A stretch of DNA of 64,000 nt from Arcicella aurantiaca. Its GTDB lineage: Bacteria > Bacteroidota > Bacteroidia > Cytophagales > Spirosomataceae. The notes under the pieces are model-generated. The model saw only the letters and a list, made by a program, of their open reading frames with translations. It had not been told where the DNA came from and made no database searches. The DNA lies in the NCBI RefSeq assembly GCF_003148625.1, contig NZ_QGGO01000006.1, positions 124,001 through 188,000 on the forward strand, given 5' to 3'. The translations under genes and the position numbers were made by a program. This document shows, in pieces, positions 36,630 through 45,376 of the stretch (the stretch's first letter is position 1; every line of letters begins with the position of its first letter).

Positions 36630-39197
36630 TTAAAATGTAAATCTCAACGTAGTTCCGTAAGTAGCAGGGTCACCCAAAACCGCAGCGTAATGTCCTGCAT
36701 TGCCCGCAGCAGGTAATAGTTGTTCAAAATAGTTTTTATCTAAAATATTTCTACCCCAAAGTAAGATTGAAACCCCATTTGAAGCTCTAAAACCAACTCG
36801 TCCGTTCAATAATGCGTAACCCTCAATATTTAAGAATTGTGATGGCGAAGCACTTGACGAGAATGACGAACGATAATATGAATCAAGAGCAATGAAATAA
36901 TTTCCTTTTAAATTTAATAGTTTTCCTGCATTGCTATATTCCCCACCAATTGAACCAGCCCATTTGGAAATTCCCGGTAAATCTCCACCCGAAATATCTT
37001 TAAATGCTGACGTTCCGCCTGTTTCTTCCAATGGTACTGGGGCATTTGTGAATGAAACATATTTTCCATCGGTATAAGAAACCGCTGCATTGAAAGTTAA
37101 GTGATTGGTTGCACGAATATTTCCATCTACTTCAACTCCTCTAACTCTTACTTTTTCGGCATTTGCCAAATATCCTCTGTTAACGCCCACTTCAGCAGTT
37201 TGAACTTGTGTTTGATAATCTTTGATGTCTGTGTTGTAAATAGTGACATTCAACATTGATTGTGGCGTTGGACGAGTTTTAATACCGATTTCAGTATGTG
37301 TTACAAACTCAGGATTTACCCTTGCCAATTCAATTAAAGTAACACCATTGGCAGTTGGTAAACCACCCAAATTCACCCCAACGGGTTTGTAACTATTTGA
37401 GTAAGTTGCAAATGCGTTGAAAGCTTTGCTCGCTTTATACGCTAAAGTAACTTGTCCAGAAAAATTGTTTTCGTTTACACTAAAATTAAACGCCTGATTG
37501 CTGTAAACTCCATTTTTTAGAGCGATAAGTGCTGGGTCTGTTGTTTGTAATCCACCGTAAGTTTCACGTTTGTAGTCCACATCTTTTTTATCATAGTTAA
37601 AACGCAAACCGGGCAATAAGTGTAATTTATCGGTAATAGTCCAATCAACTTGTGTGAAAATGGCTGCTCCCAATGTTTTCAATCTTGACGTTGTTTTTGT
37701 GCCAAACCCATCAAATAAACCTGTTGTTTTCCATAAAGCCGAAGTTGAACTTTGCGAAAATCTCCATTGAGCCGAACCAGATTCTTCTGTTTGTACAGGG
37801 TCAGAAGTTAGTAATTGGTCAATCAAGAATACTCCCAAAACACCACTTAACTTTTCCGAAAACTGCCCTGCATAGCGGATTTCTTGCGTCCATTGATCAT
37901 GTCTTGAATTTCCTTGTGATTTTGTAAGTACAGGTAAACCGATGAAATCTCTATCATTTGAAGGGTCCCAAATCCAATAACGCCATGCCGTTGTAGAAGT
38001 CAATGTACCTTTTCCGATTTTAGCATCAACGTTAATAGAAGCTCCACCAAAATCGTTATTCACTCTCCAAGGTGAATCCGCATCTGTGATTCTGTCGAAG
38101 GGATTTGTGGTTGGTAATTTATAGCCCAAGTCAGCAATAATAGCATCGAACTGACGATAAGCGGCTCTTTTGGTGGTAACTACCCCTGCCACTACGGTAG
38201 CATTGCCATCAGGTCTTTGTCGTGCATTATCTCCTGCAAAAGTAATATTTACATTCTCAGAAGGCGTGTATAAAAGTTGGGTTCTAATGCCTAAGTTATT
38301 TAAAGAATTAGTGGGTTTTAAGGTAGTGGTATTGAAAATAGTACCATCTCGTTGAGTACCAGAAAATGAAACTCGTGCCGCTAATTTTTTGCTCAAAGGC
38401 CCTGTGATAGAAGCTTTTGCTTGGATATAGTTCAAATTTCCGTAGCTTGTCTCAAAACTTGCCCCTGTGGTAAAACTTGGAGTTCTTGTAGTAATATTGA
38501 ATGCTCCCGCAGTGGTATTTTTCCCGAAAAGAGTTCCTTGTGGTCCACGTAAAACTTCAATTCTGTCAATATCCACAAAGTCAACCGCTGTTGCTGCTGG
38601 TCTTGCATAATAAACGCCGTCAACATAAAAGCCAACTCCGGGGTCGATACCGTCGTTAGTTAGTCCAAAAGATGAGCCTAAACCTCTGATATTCAAAGTT
38701 GTATTTCTACCATTTGAAGAATATAGTTGCACAGAAGGGATTAATTCTTTCAAGCGATTGGGGTTGAATGCTCCCGCATCTTCAGCGGTAAAGCCACGAA
38801 TTACAGAAATCGGAATCGGAATTTCTTGGACAGATTCTTGTCTTCTTCGAGAAGTAACAACCACATCTGAAAGTTGATTAGTGTTTTCTTCGAGTTGAAT
38901 TTCAACTTTTCCATTGTTGATTAGAATTTCTTTTTTCAGATAACCAACATAAGAAACAATCAAAGTAAAAGGTAGTTTTTGTCCAGTTATTAGTGAGAAT
39001 TCGCCGTTGGCGTCGGTTGTTGCTCCGTTGGTTGTTCCTTTAATCGAAACAGTTGCCCCGATTAATAGTTCGTTAGTTTTGGCATCTGTTACCTTTCCCC
39101 AAACGGTGGCATTAATGATTGGTTTATCTTGTGCGGATAGAAAAAATGGCAGTAAAACTGCGATTGTAAGAATAGAGCGTTTTAAAAATTGTTTCAT
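36630..39197 (-). CDS. TonB-dependent receptor
   Basis: 855 residues with a signal peptide ending near FFLSAQ (22). A carboxypeptidase-regulatory domain (about 30-115, VWGKVTDAKTNELLIGATVSIKG) precedes the plug (about 120-235, VVVTSRRRQESVQEIPIPISVI and IEVLRGPQGTLFGKNTTAGAFN) and the barrel, which ends TYGTTLRFTF. The RGPQGTLFGKNT plug motif is typical of receptors for iron complexes or other small ligands rather than SusC. No SusD partner is adjacent. It shares a putative operator with the redoxin-fold gene downstream. Confidence 0.94.
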   Translation of the reverse strand: MKQFLKRSILTIAVLLPFFLSAQDKPIINATVWGKVTDAKTNELLIGATVSIKGTTNGATTDANGEFSLITGQKLPFTLIVSYVGYLKKEILINNGKVEIQLEENTNQLSDVVVTSRRRQESVQEIPIPISVIRGFTAEDAGAFNPNRLKELIPSVQLYSSNGRNTTLNIRGLGSSFGLTNDGIDPGVGFYVDGVYYARPAATAVDFVDIDRIEVLRGPQGTLFGKNTTAGAFNITTRTPSFTTGASFETSYGNLNYIQAKASITGPLSKKLAARVSFSGTQRDGTIFNTTTLKPTNSLNNLGIRTQLLYTPSENVNITFAGDNARQRPDGNATVVAGVVTTKRAAYRQFDAIIADLGYKLPTTNPFDRITDADSPWRVNNDFGGASINVDAKIGKGTLTSTTAWRYWIWDPSNDRDFIGLPVLTKSQGNSRHDQWTQEIRYAGQFSEKLSGVLGVFLIDQLLTSDPVQTEESGSAQWRFSQSSTSALWKTTGLFDGFGTKTTSRLKTLGAAIFTQVDWTITDKLHLLPGLRFNYDKKDVDYKRETYGGLQTTDPALIALKNGVYSNQAFNFSVNENNFSGQVTLAYKASKAFNAFATYSNSYKPVGVNLGGLPTANGVTLIELARVNPEFVTHTEIGIKTRPTPQSMLNVTIYNTDIKDYQTQVQTAEVGVNRGYLANAEKVRVRGVEVDGNIRATNHLTFNAAVSYTDGKYVSFTNAPVPLEETGGTSAFKDISGGDLPGISKWAGSIGGEYSNAGKLLNLKGNYFIALDSYYRSSFSSSASPSQFLNIEGYALLNGRVGFRASNGVSILLWGRNILDKNYFEQLLPAAGNAGHYAAVLGDPATYGTTLRFTF

Positions 39198-39343
39198 TTT
39201 AAGGATTTTTTGGTTTAAAATATTTATCCGATAGATTTTATAGATTTAAAGATATTAACAATAAAAAATTTCGGGTGTGTGATGATTGTTTGTATTACTC
39301 ATTACTGAGATTTGTGTTTGGCAAAACTAATAAAACTATTTAA

Positions 39344-39363
39344 TCTATGGACTTTATAGACTA
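39344..39363. promoter_or_regulatory. Shared operator candidate TCTATGGA-type, copy 2
   Basis: TCTATGGACTTTATAGACTA, 147 bases upstream of the TonB receptor start. A weaker relative (CGATAGATTTTATAGATTT) lies nearer the gene at 39229-39247. The matching copy is at 36422-36441. Confidence 0.55.
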
Positions 39364-39478
39364 AAAATATTTGCATATTCTTTGAAAAATCAAGGAGATT
39401 CTTTCAAAAGTATAAAAATGCTAATGAATTGAGGGAGATTTGAAGCGTAATGAATTAGGTTTTTAGGGGTGGATTCAA

Positions 39479-40183
39479 TTATTCATTTGGAAATTGACCT
39501 GAAAAATATCCTGCAAATTTCCACATTTCTTTGATGTCGTCTCCCAAAACGGCATAGGGAGCGTAACGTTCATTGTTAGATTTTAACACAACTAAGTTTT
39601 TTTCTTGTAGATAATTGTAAATTCTTTTCAAGACAATTCCTTCATCTTTGGTAACGACAATGCAGACGGTTCCGTTTTTAATATTCCACCAATCTTCCAC
39701 ATATTCTGCAAAAACTAATGAACCTTCCTTTAAGGGTAACATTGAATCGCCTTGAATGGGAAACACTCGATATTTTTTATCTTTTGGCAAAAATGGAACT
39801 TGAAAAACAGGAAGCTTTTCGATAAACTCCAAATCTCCAAAACCCGCAACATAACCAGCAATCGCTTTTAAAGGAACAAACTCTATATTGTTTTCATTTT
39901 GCGTATTTACTGTTGTTGCCAATACTCGAAAATTATTAGCAGTATTTTCAATAGGTTGAGAAGGTTCTTTCGATAAATCTTTGGTTAATAAATCACCAAT
40001 ATTTACGCCATAATAATTTGCCAACTTGATAAGGTCAGCATATTTGGGTTCTGCCCTGCCACTTTCATAAGAAGCTAAGGTTGGCTTTTTGATGTTGATT
40101 TCCTCAGAAAACTTCTCCTGAGACATTTTATTGGGTAAAGCTCTTCGTAAATATTGTAAGTTGCTGCTGAAAAAAGTGTTCAT
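39479..40183 (-). CDS. XRE-family regulator with S24 (LexA-like) peptidase domain
   Basis: About 234 residues starting at the ATG at 40183 (MNTFFSSNLQYLRRALPNKMSQ). The N-terminal HTH (about 8-62) is of Cro/CI type (ISQ-like MSQEKFSEEINIKKPTLASYESGRAEP). The S24 domain follows with a candidate cleavage dipeptide Ala-Gly in KAIAGYVAGF, the catalytic Ser in QGDSMLPL and Lys in VLKRIY. Architecture and residues are those of self-cleaving phage-type or SOS-like repressors; Bacteroidota often use such proteins instead of LexA. Its targets are unknown. Confidence 0.87.
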   Translation of the reverse strand: MNTFFSSNLQYLRRALPNKMSQEKFSEEINIKKPTLASYESGRAEPKYADLIKLANYYGVNIGDLLTKDLSKEPSQPIENTANNFRVLATTVNTQNENNIEFVPLKAIAGYVAGFGDLEFIEKLPVFQVPFLPKDKKYRVFPIQGDSMLPLKEGSLVFAEYVEDWWNIKNGTVCIVVTKDEGIVLKRIYNYLQEKNLVVLKSNNERYAPYAVLGDDIKEMWKFAGYFSGQFPNE

Positions 40184-40342
40184 CGATTTAGGGCTTTTGA
40201 ATAAAAAATGAATATTTTTTTGCTTTTCATTTTCTAACAAAAATACATATTTTACTTAAATGATACAAATTGTATTTTTGTTTTATTGGCAAGACCTAAA
40301 ATCTTCAGAAATCTATTTTTGAATCAAAAGTTAAATGGATTT

Positions 40343-41236
40343 TTAAACCACACTTAGTCTGAATTCATTTGGCGTTAAGCCAACTTCTTTTTTAAACAAT
40401 CGGCTGAAATAGGGCGGATTCTCAAAACCTAATTGGTAGGCAGTTTCTGCAATGGTTTTATCACTGCTGAGTAACAAGTTTTTGGCTTCGTCAATCAAAT
40501 AAATATGAATATGTTCTAAGGCTGTTTTGCCCGTTTCTTGTTTCAATAAATCGCTTAAATATCGAGCTGACAAATTTAATTCTCCCGCAATGGCATTGAC
40601 ACTTGGTAAGCCGTGAAGTTTTGTTTTGCCTGATTCAAAATACTCAGAAATTGTTTTATGGAATTTTGAAATCATATTGCCCGAAAGGCTATTCCGATTA
40701 ATAAATTGTCGCTTGTAAAACCTTTGAGCGTATTTTAGAATAGAATCTATGTGCGTCAAAATTATGTCTTTGCTAAATTCGTCTTGATTGTTCCTATATT
40801 CAAGTCCGATTTTCTCATACAATTCCCAAATAATTTGTTCTTCGGCAGGCGATAAATGCAACGCTTCGTTGATTTCGTATTCAAAAAAGCCATATTTTTT
40901 AATTTCCTCATGTTGCAAATGTCCCAAAAGGTAATCTTCATGAATAAAAATGATAAACCCTTTTTCTTCCAACTCCACATTGCTGATTTCAATAACTTGT
41001 CGAGGTTTTACAAAAGACATAGAACCATTATCGTGGTCGTACCGAGTTTTGCCATACATAAACGTACCCGATTTCATTTTTTTGAGTGAAATCATGTAAA
41101 AGTCGGTCGTAAATTTTTGCTTTCCCCACGTACACATCGTCAATTCCTTGCAAGTCAATAAACTAAGCATTGGATGTTCTGGCAAAGGATAACCATTGTC
41201 TTGGTGCAAAGCGGTGATAGTTTTATAATGGTTCAT
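40343..41236 (-). CDS. AraC-family transcriptional regulator
   Basis: About 297 residues from the ATG at 41236 (MNHYKTITALHQDNGYPLPEHP); the longer frame would begin inside a terminator hairpin. An N-terminal cupin-like sensor (about 25-150) and C-terminal double HTH (about 195-295, AYQLGFENPPYFSRLFKKEVGLTPNEFR) are clear. It belongs to a different AraC subgroup from the two paralogues at 14803 and 42369. It lies downstream of the SDR gene but is separated from it by a terminator, so it probably has its own promoter. Confidence 0.88.
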   Translation of the reverse strand: MNHYKTITALHQDNGYPLPEHPMLSLLTCKELTMCTWGKQKFTTDFYMISLKKMKSGTFMYGKTRYDHDNGSMSFVKPRQVIEISNVELEEKGFIIFIHEDYLLGHLQHEEIKKYGFFEYEINEALHLSPAEEQIIWELYEKIGLEYRNNQDEFSKDIILTHIDSILKYAQRFYKRQFINRNSLSGNMISKFHKTISEYFESGKTKLHGLPSVNAIAGELNLSARYLSDLLKQETGKTALEHIHIYLIDEAKNLLLSSDKTIAETAYQLGFENPPYFSRLFKKEVGLTPNEFRLSVV

Positions 41237-41278
41237 GGTATTGAAAATTGGATGCGAATTTTCTAATGGATGAGTTTT

Positions 41279-41320
41279 CAAAAAGCGATATGATTTCTAA
41301 GGTTACCATATCGCTTTTTG
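41279..41320. terminator. Terminator between SDR and AraC genes
   Basis: Hairpin caaaaagcgatatg / catatcgctttttg, 30 bases after the SDR stop. Confidence 0.8.
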
Positions 41321-41349
41321 AGAACATTAGTTTATGATTCTTTGTTCAC

Positions 41350-42168
41350 TTATTTACCGTGAGCTTTTACGCTAACTTCTTGCCAAGCCTCCCAAGTTGC
41401 CAAACGTTGTTCATAAGTTGCTTTGATGGCGGGATAGCCAATTTTACCCAACAATAATCTGAATGGAGGTTCTGGCGAATCAATGAAAGTTAGTAACGCT
41501 TCAGTTGTGGCTGCGGGTATTCCATAATGGTCTGGATTATAGGCATTTCTGAAAGCAGTTTTTAGATTGTCATAAGCCTCAATCGACTGTGATTGTGCCG
41601 ATGATGCACCCGCCCAGTCGGTTTCGTAACCATTGGGTTCAATTAATGAAACCTTAATACCAAATTCTTTTACTTCGCTTGCTAAAGTTTCGGTAAGTCC
41701 TTCAACCGCAAATTTTGAAGCATTATAAAGACCCAAAGTAGGGAAAGTAATATGTCCCAAAACACTCGAAACCTGAATGATATGACCACTTTTTTGTTCA
41801 CGCATAAAAGGAAGAACTGCTTGCGTTACCCATAACAAACCAAAGAAATTTACTTCCATTTGTTTACGAGCTTCTTCTTCTGAAGCCTCTTCGACTGCTC
41901 CAAACAGACCGTATCCTGCATTATTGATGAGAATATCAATTTTCCCGAAATGTGCATGAGCTTTTGCAACGGCTTCAAATGATTGCTCACGATTGGTTAC
42001 ATCTAATTGAAGTGGCAAAACCTGACTGCCAAATTCACTCACTAAATCATCTAAATCTGATAAGTTGCGGGCAGTTGCGACTACTTTATCGCCACGTTCT
42101 AATAATGCTTTTGCCCAAATTTTCCCGAATCCACGAGAAGCTCCTGTAATTAAAATTGTCTTTGACAT
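41350..42168 (-). CDS. SDR-family oxidoreductase
   Basis: 272 residues, classical SDR. Cofactor motif TGASRGFGKIWAKALLERGD at 7-26, NNAG near 87, Ser about 139 and YNASK near 152. The long C-terminal segment (DNLKTAFRNAYNPDHYG) is common in DltE/YkvO-like SDRs. Its substrate is unknown. It is divergent from the AraC gene at 42369, with a 200-bp gap that probably holds both promoters. Confidence 0.9.
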   Translation of the reverse strand: MSKTILITGASRGFGKIWAKALLERGDKVVATARNLSDLDDLVSEFGSQVLPLQLDVTNREQSFEAVAKAHAHFGKIDILINNAGYGLFGAVEEASEEEARKQMEVNFFGLLWVTQAVLPFMREQKSGHIIQVSSVLGHITFPTLGLYNASKFAVEGLTETLASEVKEFGIKVSLIEPNGYETDWAGASSAQSQSIEAYDNLKTAFRNAYNPDHYGIPAATTEALLTFIDSPEPPFRLLLGKIGYPAIKATYEQRLATWEAWQEVSVKAHGK

Positions 42169-42368
42169 CTTCTTTTTTGTTTAATTTGATGTTGCAAAAT
42201 TACAGTGGCTCAATGCCCCAAGTCTTATACAAAATTCGGAAGATATGATACATTTTTACGAAAAGGGCTATTGGGTAATATTATTTGAATGAAATTTTTT
42301 CATTTGCTTACTTTTCATTTGATATAATTAAATACAATTATCTTTGTTTGATTTTTATTACTTTCAAC

Positions 42369-43265
42369 ATGGATAAGATACATACTTTAGAAGACCTTTA
42401 TCGTCATAAATTAGACTTTGTTCCTGATTCTCTTAAAAAAGACATTGGGCATTTTAATATTTTTAAGGTAGAAGATTTCGTTGGCACATCAGGAAAACCT
42501 GTACCGTATAGTCGTAAGGATTATTACAAAATTTCTTTGGTAGTTGGTACAAATCGTTATCATTATGCCGATAAAACGATTGAGATAAAACAAGCAGGAA
42601 TATCATTTGCCAACCCAATGATTCCTTATAAATTGGAAAGAGTAGGAGAGGGGCAGTCGGGGTTCTTTTGTGTGTTTACGGAGGAATTTCTCAATCAAAT
42701 TCCTAACATTAAAGAATATCCTATTTTTAAAACAGGGTGTTTCCCAATTTATGAATTGGATGAGGAAACATTGTTAGAATTTCAACATATTTTCAATCAA
42801 ATGATTAAGGAACTAAATGTTGATTATGCCTACAAATACGACCTTTTGAGGGCTTTGGTGCAACAAATAGTTCATAAAACGATTCGACTTATTCCCAACG
42901 AATCTCTCCAAGAAAAAAGTCATACTGCCAATGATAGAATAACCTCATTATTTGTAGAATTACTTGAAAGACAGTTCCCGATTGAGTCATCTCTGCAACA
43001 AATGAAACTCAGAATTCCGATGGAATTTGCCACACATCTTTCCGTTCATATAAATCATTTGAATAGAGCCTTAAAAAATGTAACAGGCAAAACCACGAGT
43101 CAATTAATTGCAGAGCGAATTTTACAAGAAGCCAAAACTTTATTAAAACACACTGATTGGAATATTGCCGAAATTGGCTATTGTTTAGGCTTTGAAGACC
43201 CATCACATTTTACCTCATTTTTTAGACGTTCGGTACAAACTACGCCAAAAGTTTTTAGAGGATAG
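42369..43265 (+). CDS. AraC-family transcriptional regulator (paralogue B)
   Basis: 298 residues from the ATG at 42369 (MDKIHTLEDLYRHKLDFVPDS), which aligns with the start of its paralogue at 14803-15702; the longer frame is hydrophobic and unsupported. Cupin-like sensor (about 40-150) and C-terminal AraC HTH (about 195-297, CLGFEDPSHFTSFFRRSVQTTPKVFR). It is divergent from an SDR gene and upstream of an aldo/keto reductase gene on the same strand, so it probably controls one or both. Confidence 0.9.
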   Translation: MDKIHTLEDLYRHKLDFVPDSLKKDIGHFNIFKVEDFVGTSGKPVPYSRKDYYKISLVVGTNRYHYADKTIEIKQAGISFANPMIPYKLERVGEGQSGFFCVFTEEFLNQIPNIKEYPIFKTGCFPIYELDEETLLEFQHIFNQMIKELNVDYAYKYDLLRALVQQIVHKTIRLIPNESLQEKSHTANDRITSLFVELLERQFPIESSLQQMKLRIPMEFATHLSVHINHLNRALKNVTGKTTSQLIAERILQEAKTLLKHTDWNIAEIGYCLGFEDPSHFTSFFRRSVQTTPKVFRG

Positions 43266-43393
43266 TAATTCTTTAATTGTTTGATTTTTTATAGTTTCTG
43301 TTTCTTATAAGCTACTCTTTGTTTTATTTATTTACCGAATTTTGCATCAGTTTTAAACATTATTCATACAACATTTAATAAATAGTAAACCAA

Positions 43394-44413
43394 ATGAAAT
43401 ATAATTATGTAGGTGAAACAGGGCTTTTGGTTTCAGAGCTTTGTTTGGGAACAATGACTTTTGGAGGACAAGATGCAGGAATATGGAGTAATATCGGAAA
43501 TTTACAACAACAAGAAGTAAACCAACTGATTAAAGCTGCCATTGATGCAGGAATCAATTTTATTGATACTGCCAATGTTTATTCTTATGGTCAATCAGAG
43601 CAGTTATTGGGACAATCATTAATAGACTTACAAATTCCAAGAGATGAAGTGGTGATTGCGACAAAAGTTTTGGGAAGAATGGACGAAAATCCGAACAGTA
43701 CAGGACTTTCTCGTTATCATATTTTCAATTCGGTAGAGGCAAGTTTAAAGCGTTTGCAAATGGATTATGTAGATATTTTGTATGTTCATGGTGTTGACCC
43801 AAGAACGTCGGTTGAACAAATTGTCCGTTCGTTAAATGATATTGTCAATACAGGAAAAGTGCGTTACGTAGCGATTTGTAATTGGCCTGCTTGGATGGTT
43901 GTGGAAGCCCAAAACATTGCAAAATATAACGGTTGGCATAAATTTATCGGTTTGCAATATTATTATTCAGCCGTGAGCCGTGATATTGAACATGAACTTG
44001 TACCAATGGCGGCACATCACAAATTGTCAATTTTCCCTTGGAGTCCACTTGCAGGAGGTTTTTTGAGTGGCAAATACACTCGTGAGCAATCAGTTTCGGG
44101 TTCAAGAAGAGATAATTTTGATTTTCCGCCAATCAATAAAGAAAAAGGGTATGATTTGGTCGATGTGATGACAGAAATTGCAACGGCTCACCAAGCGACA
44201 GTCGCCCAAGTAGCTTTGGCATGGGTCAGACATCAAGCAAGTGTAACCAGCACCATTATTGGAGCAAAAACGATTACACAATTGAACGATAATTTAGCCT
44301 CTATTAAAATTGAATTATCAGCGGAAGATTTAAAGAAAATTGACGAAGTAAGCCCTTTGCCACTTCAATATCCTGGTTGGATGGTTGCAAGACAGAATGT
44401 TTATAGAAATTAA
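43394..44413 (+). CDS. Aldo/keto reductase
   Basis: 339 residues. Catalytic tetrad: Asp and Tyr in IDTANVYSYGQSEQ, Lys in IATKVLG, His in LYVHGVD. The C-terminal NADPH-site TIIGAKTITQLNDNLASI is present. The sequence resembles the YajO/IolS-like or general aldo/keto reductase group and differs from the paralogue at 13707. It is 129 bases downstream of the AraC gene and probably regulated by it. Confidence 0.92.
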   Translation: MKYNYVGETGLLVSELCLGTMTFGGQDAGIWSNIGNLQQQEVNQLIKAAIDAGINFIDTANVYSYGQSEQLLGQSLIDLQIPRDEVVIATKVLGRMDENPNSTGLSRYHIFNSVEASLKRLQMDYVDILYVHGVDPRTSVEQIVRSLNDIVNTGKVRYVAICNWPAWMVVEAQNIAKYNGWHKFIGLQYYYSAVSRDIEHELVPMAAHHKLSIFPWSPLAGGFLSGKYTREQSVSGSRRDNFDFPPINKEKGYDLVDVMTEIATAHQATVAQVALAWVRHQASVTSTIIGAKTITQLNDNLASIKIELSAEDLKKIDEVSPLPLQYPGWMVARQNVYRN

Positions 44414-44675
44414 TGTTTTGTTCTATTCAAAAAGTGAAGTTGTTTAAAATACGGAACTAATGCTATTTGGGCAATTAAAAAAAGAGGGGAATTTGGACAT
44501 TTACTATTCAGCTCCCTTTCCTGAACGTTGAATTTGTCCCATTTATTTAGCGTGCCAATGTAGAATTAAGCAGGAGTTGTGATTAGGAATTGATAGTTTT
44601 ATGTGTTTGATTATCAATGGTTTGTGTGAAAATTGTATGTTCAGTCCGCCAACGTTTCTGCATTAATAATACTCA

Positions 44676-45030
44676 TTTAAAAAAGGGATTGCGTATCTGA
44701 GATTCAACGGAAGTCGTCGTTTTGAATGCTACGGTTTATACACAAATTTATAGAATAAAAAAGCCGTAGGCTTGACCGATTTTGGTGGGTTTTAACCCAC
44801 CAAAAAAGGGAATGACCATTTTTTGAGTTCCGTAGGAACGAGGCATTTAAAAGGGGGCGAGCCTATTGCTCTAAAATGGCTTTTCGCATCATTTTCGATG
44901 AGTTAAAACCCACCGCTACAAAATTTAACCGAGCCTATGGCTCTAAATCGATATTCAAATACTTGTGTATAAACCGTAGTGTTTTGAACGACGACTTCCG
45001 TAAAGTACGCATCAAATTCTTTAAAATTGA
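44676..45030. repeat. MITE-like palindromic element, long form
   Basis: Terminal arms of about 45 bp (left from 44705: caacggaagtcgtcgtttt...acggtttatacacaa; right to 45002, its reverse complement with few changes) enclose about 200 bp. The inner part has its own small palindromes (gtgggttttaacccac, gagttccgtaggaac). No transposase is present. The short element at 31871-31958 has the same ends. The gap 44414-45376 contains this element, the hairpin at 45067 and the half palindrome at 45330; I see no gene in it. Confidence 0.8.
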
Positions 45031-45066
45031 TATAAATATAGAATCGAAAAAAATTATTGCGTAGCA

Positions 45067-45100
45067 ACGGCAGTTGTACTTTAAAAGTGCGACTGCCGTA
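45067..45100. repeat. Hairpin related to the MITE-like ends
   Basis: Imperfect arms ggcagttgtacttt / aaagtgcgactgcc; the sequence after it (ccgtaaagtacg) repeats the right end of the 44676-45030 element. Confidence 0.6.
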
Positions 45101-45329
45101 AAGTACGTCCTTGATTATTAAAATCGTAATTTGGTGGAAAATCTCTCAAATATCAATATTGAACTTCGTTTTGGTAATTATAAAAATTATCTCATAAAGC
45201 CGTTGGTAAAGTTGATTCCAGACTTTGCGACTTAAAGGGGATAATTCAGCTACTTTTAAACCTTTGAAAAATAAGGTTTTGAATGGTTGAATCTCAGAAA
45301 TGAAAGCACACATTTACAGAGAATCATCT

Positions 45330-45365
45330 GTTTTACGACTTAAAACACTTTCGCTGGAAGTCTAT
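45330..45365. repeat. Half copy of the TAGACTTCC palindrome family
   Basis: Contains loop and right arm (gttttacgacttaaaacac...ggaagtcta) with one change (cgctgg for cgcagg). The left arm is missing. Confidence 0.8.
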
Positions 45366-45376
45366 TATTAAAAATA

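Noticed and set aside
33149-39197. SusC-type glycan importers
   Set aside because: Neither TonB receptor has a SusD neighbour; the plug motifs and the PepSY partner point to siderophore or small-ligand uptake.
44876-45064. A 62-residue open frame in the gap upstream of the GH78 gene
   Set aside because: It lies almost wholly within the MITE-like element and its palindromes; the composition follows the repeat, not a protein.
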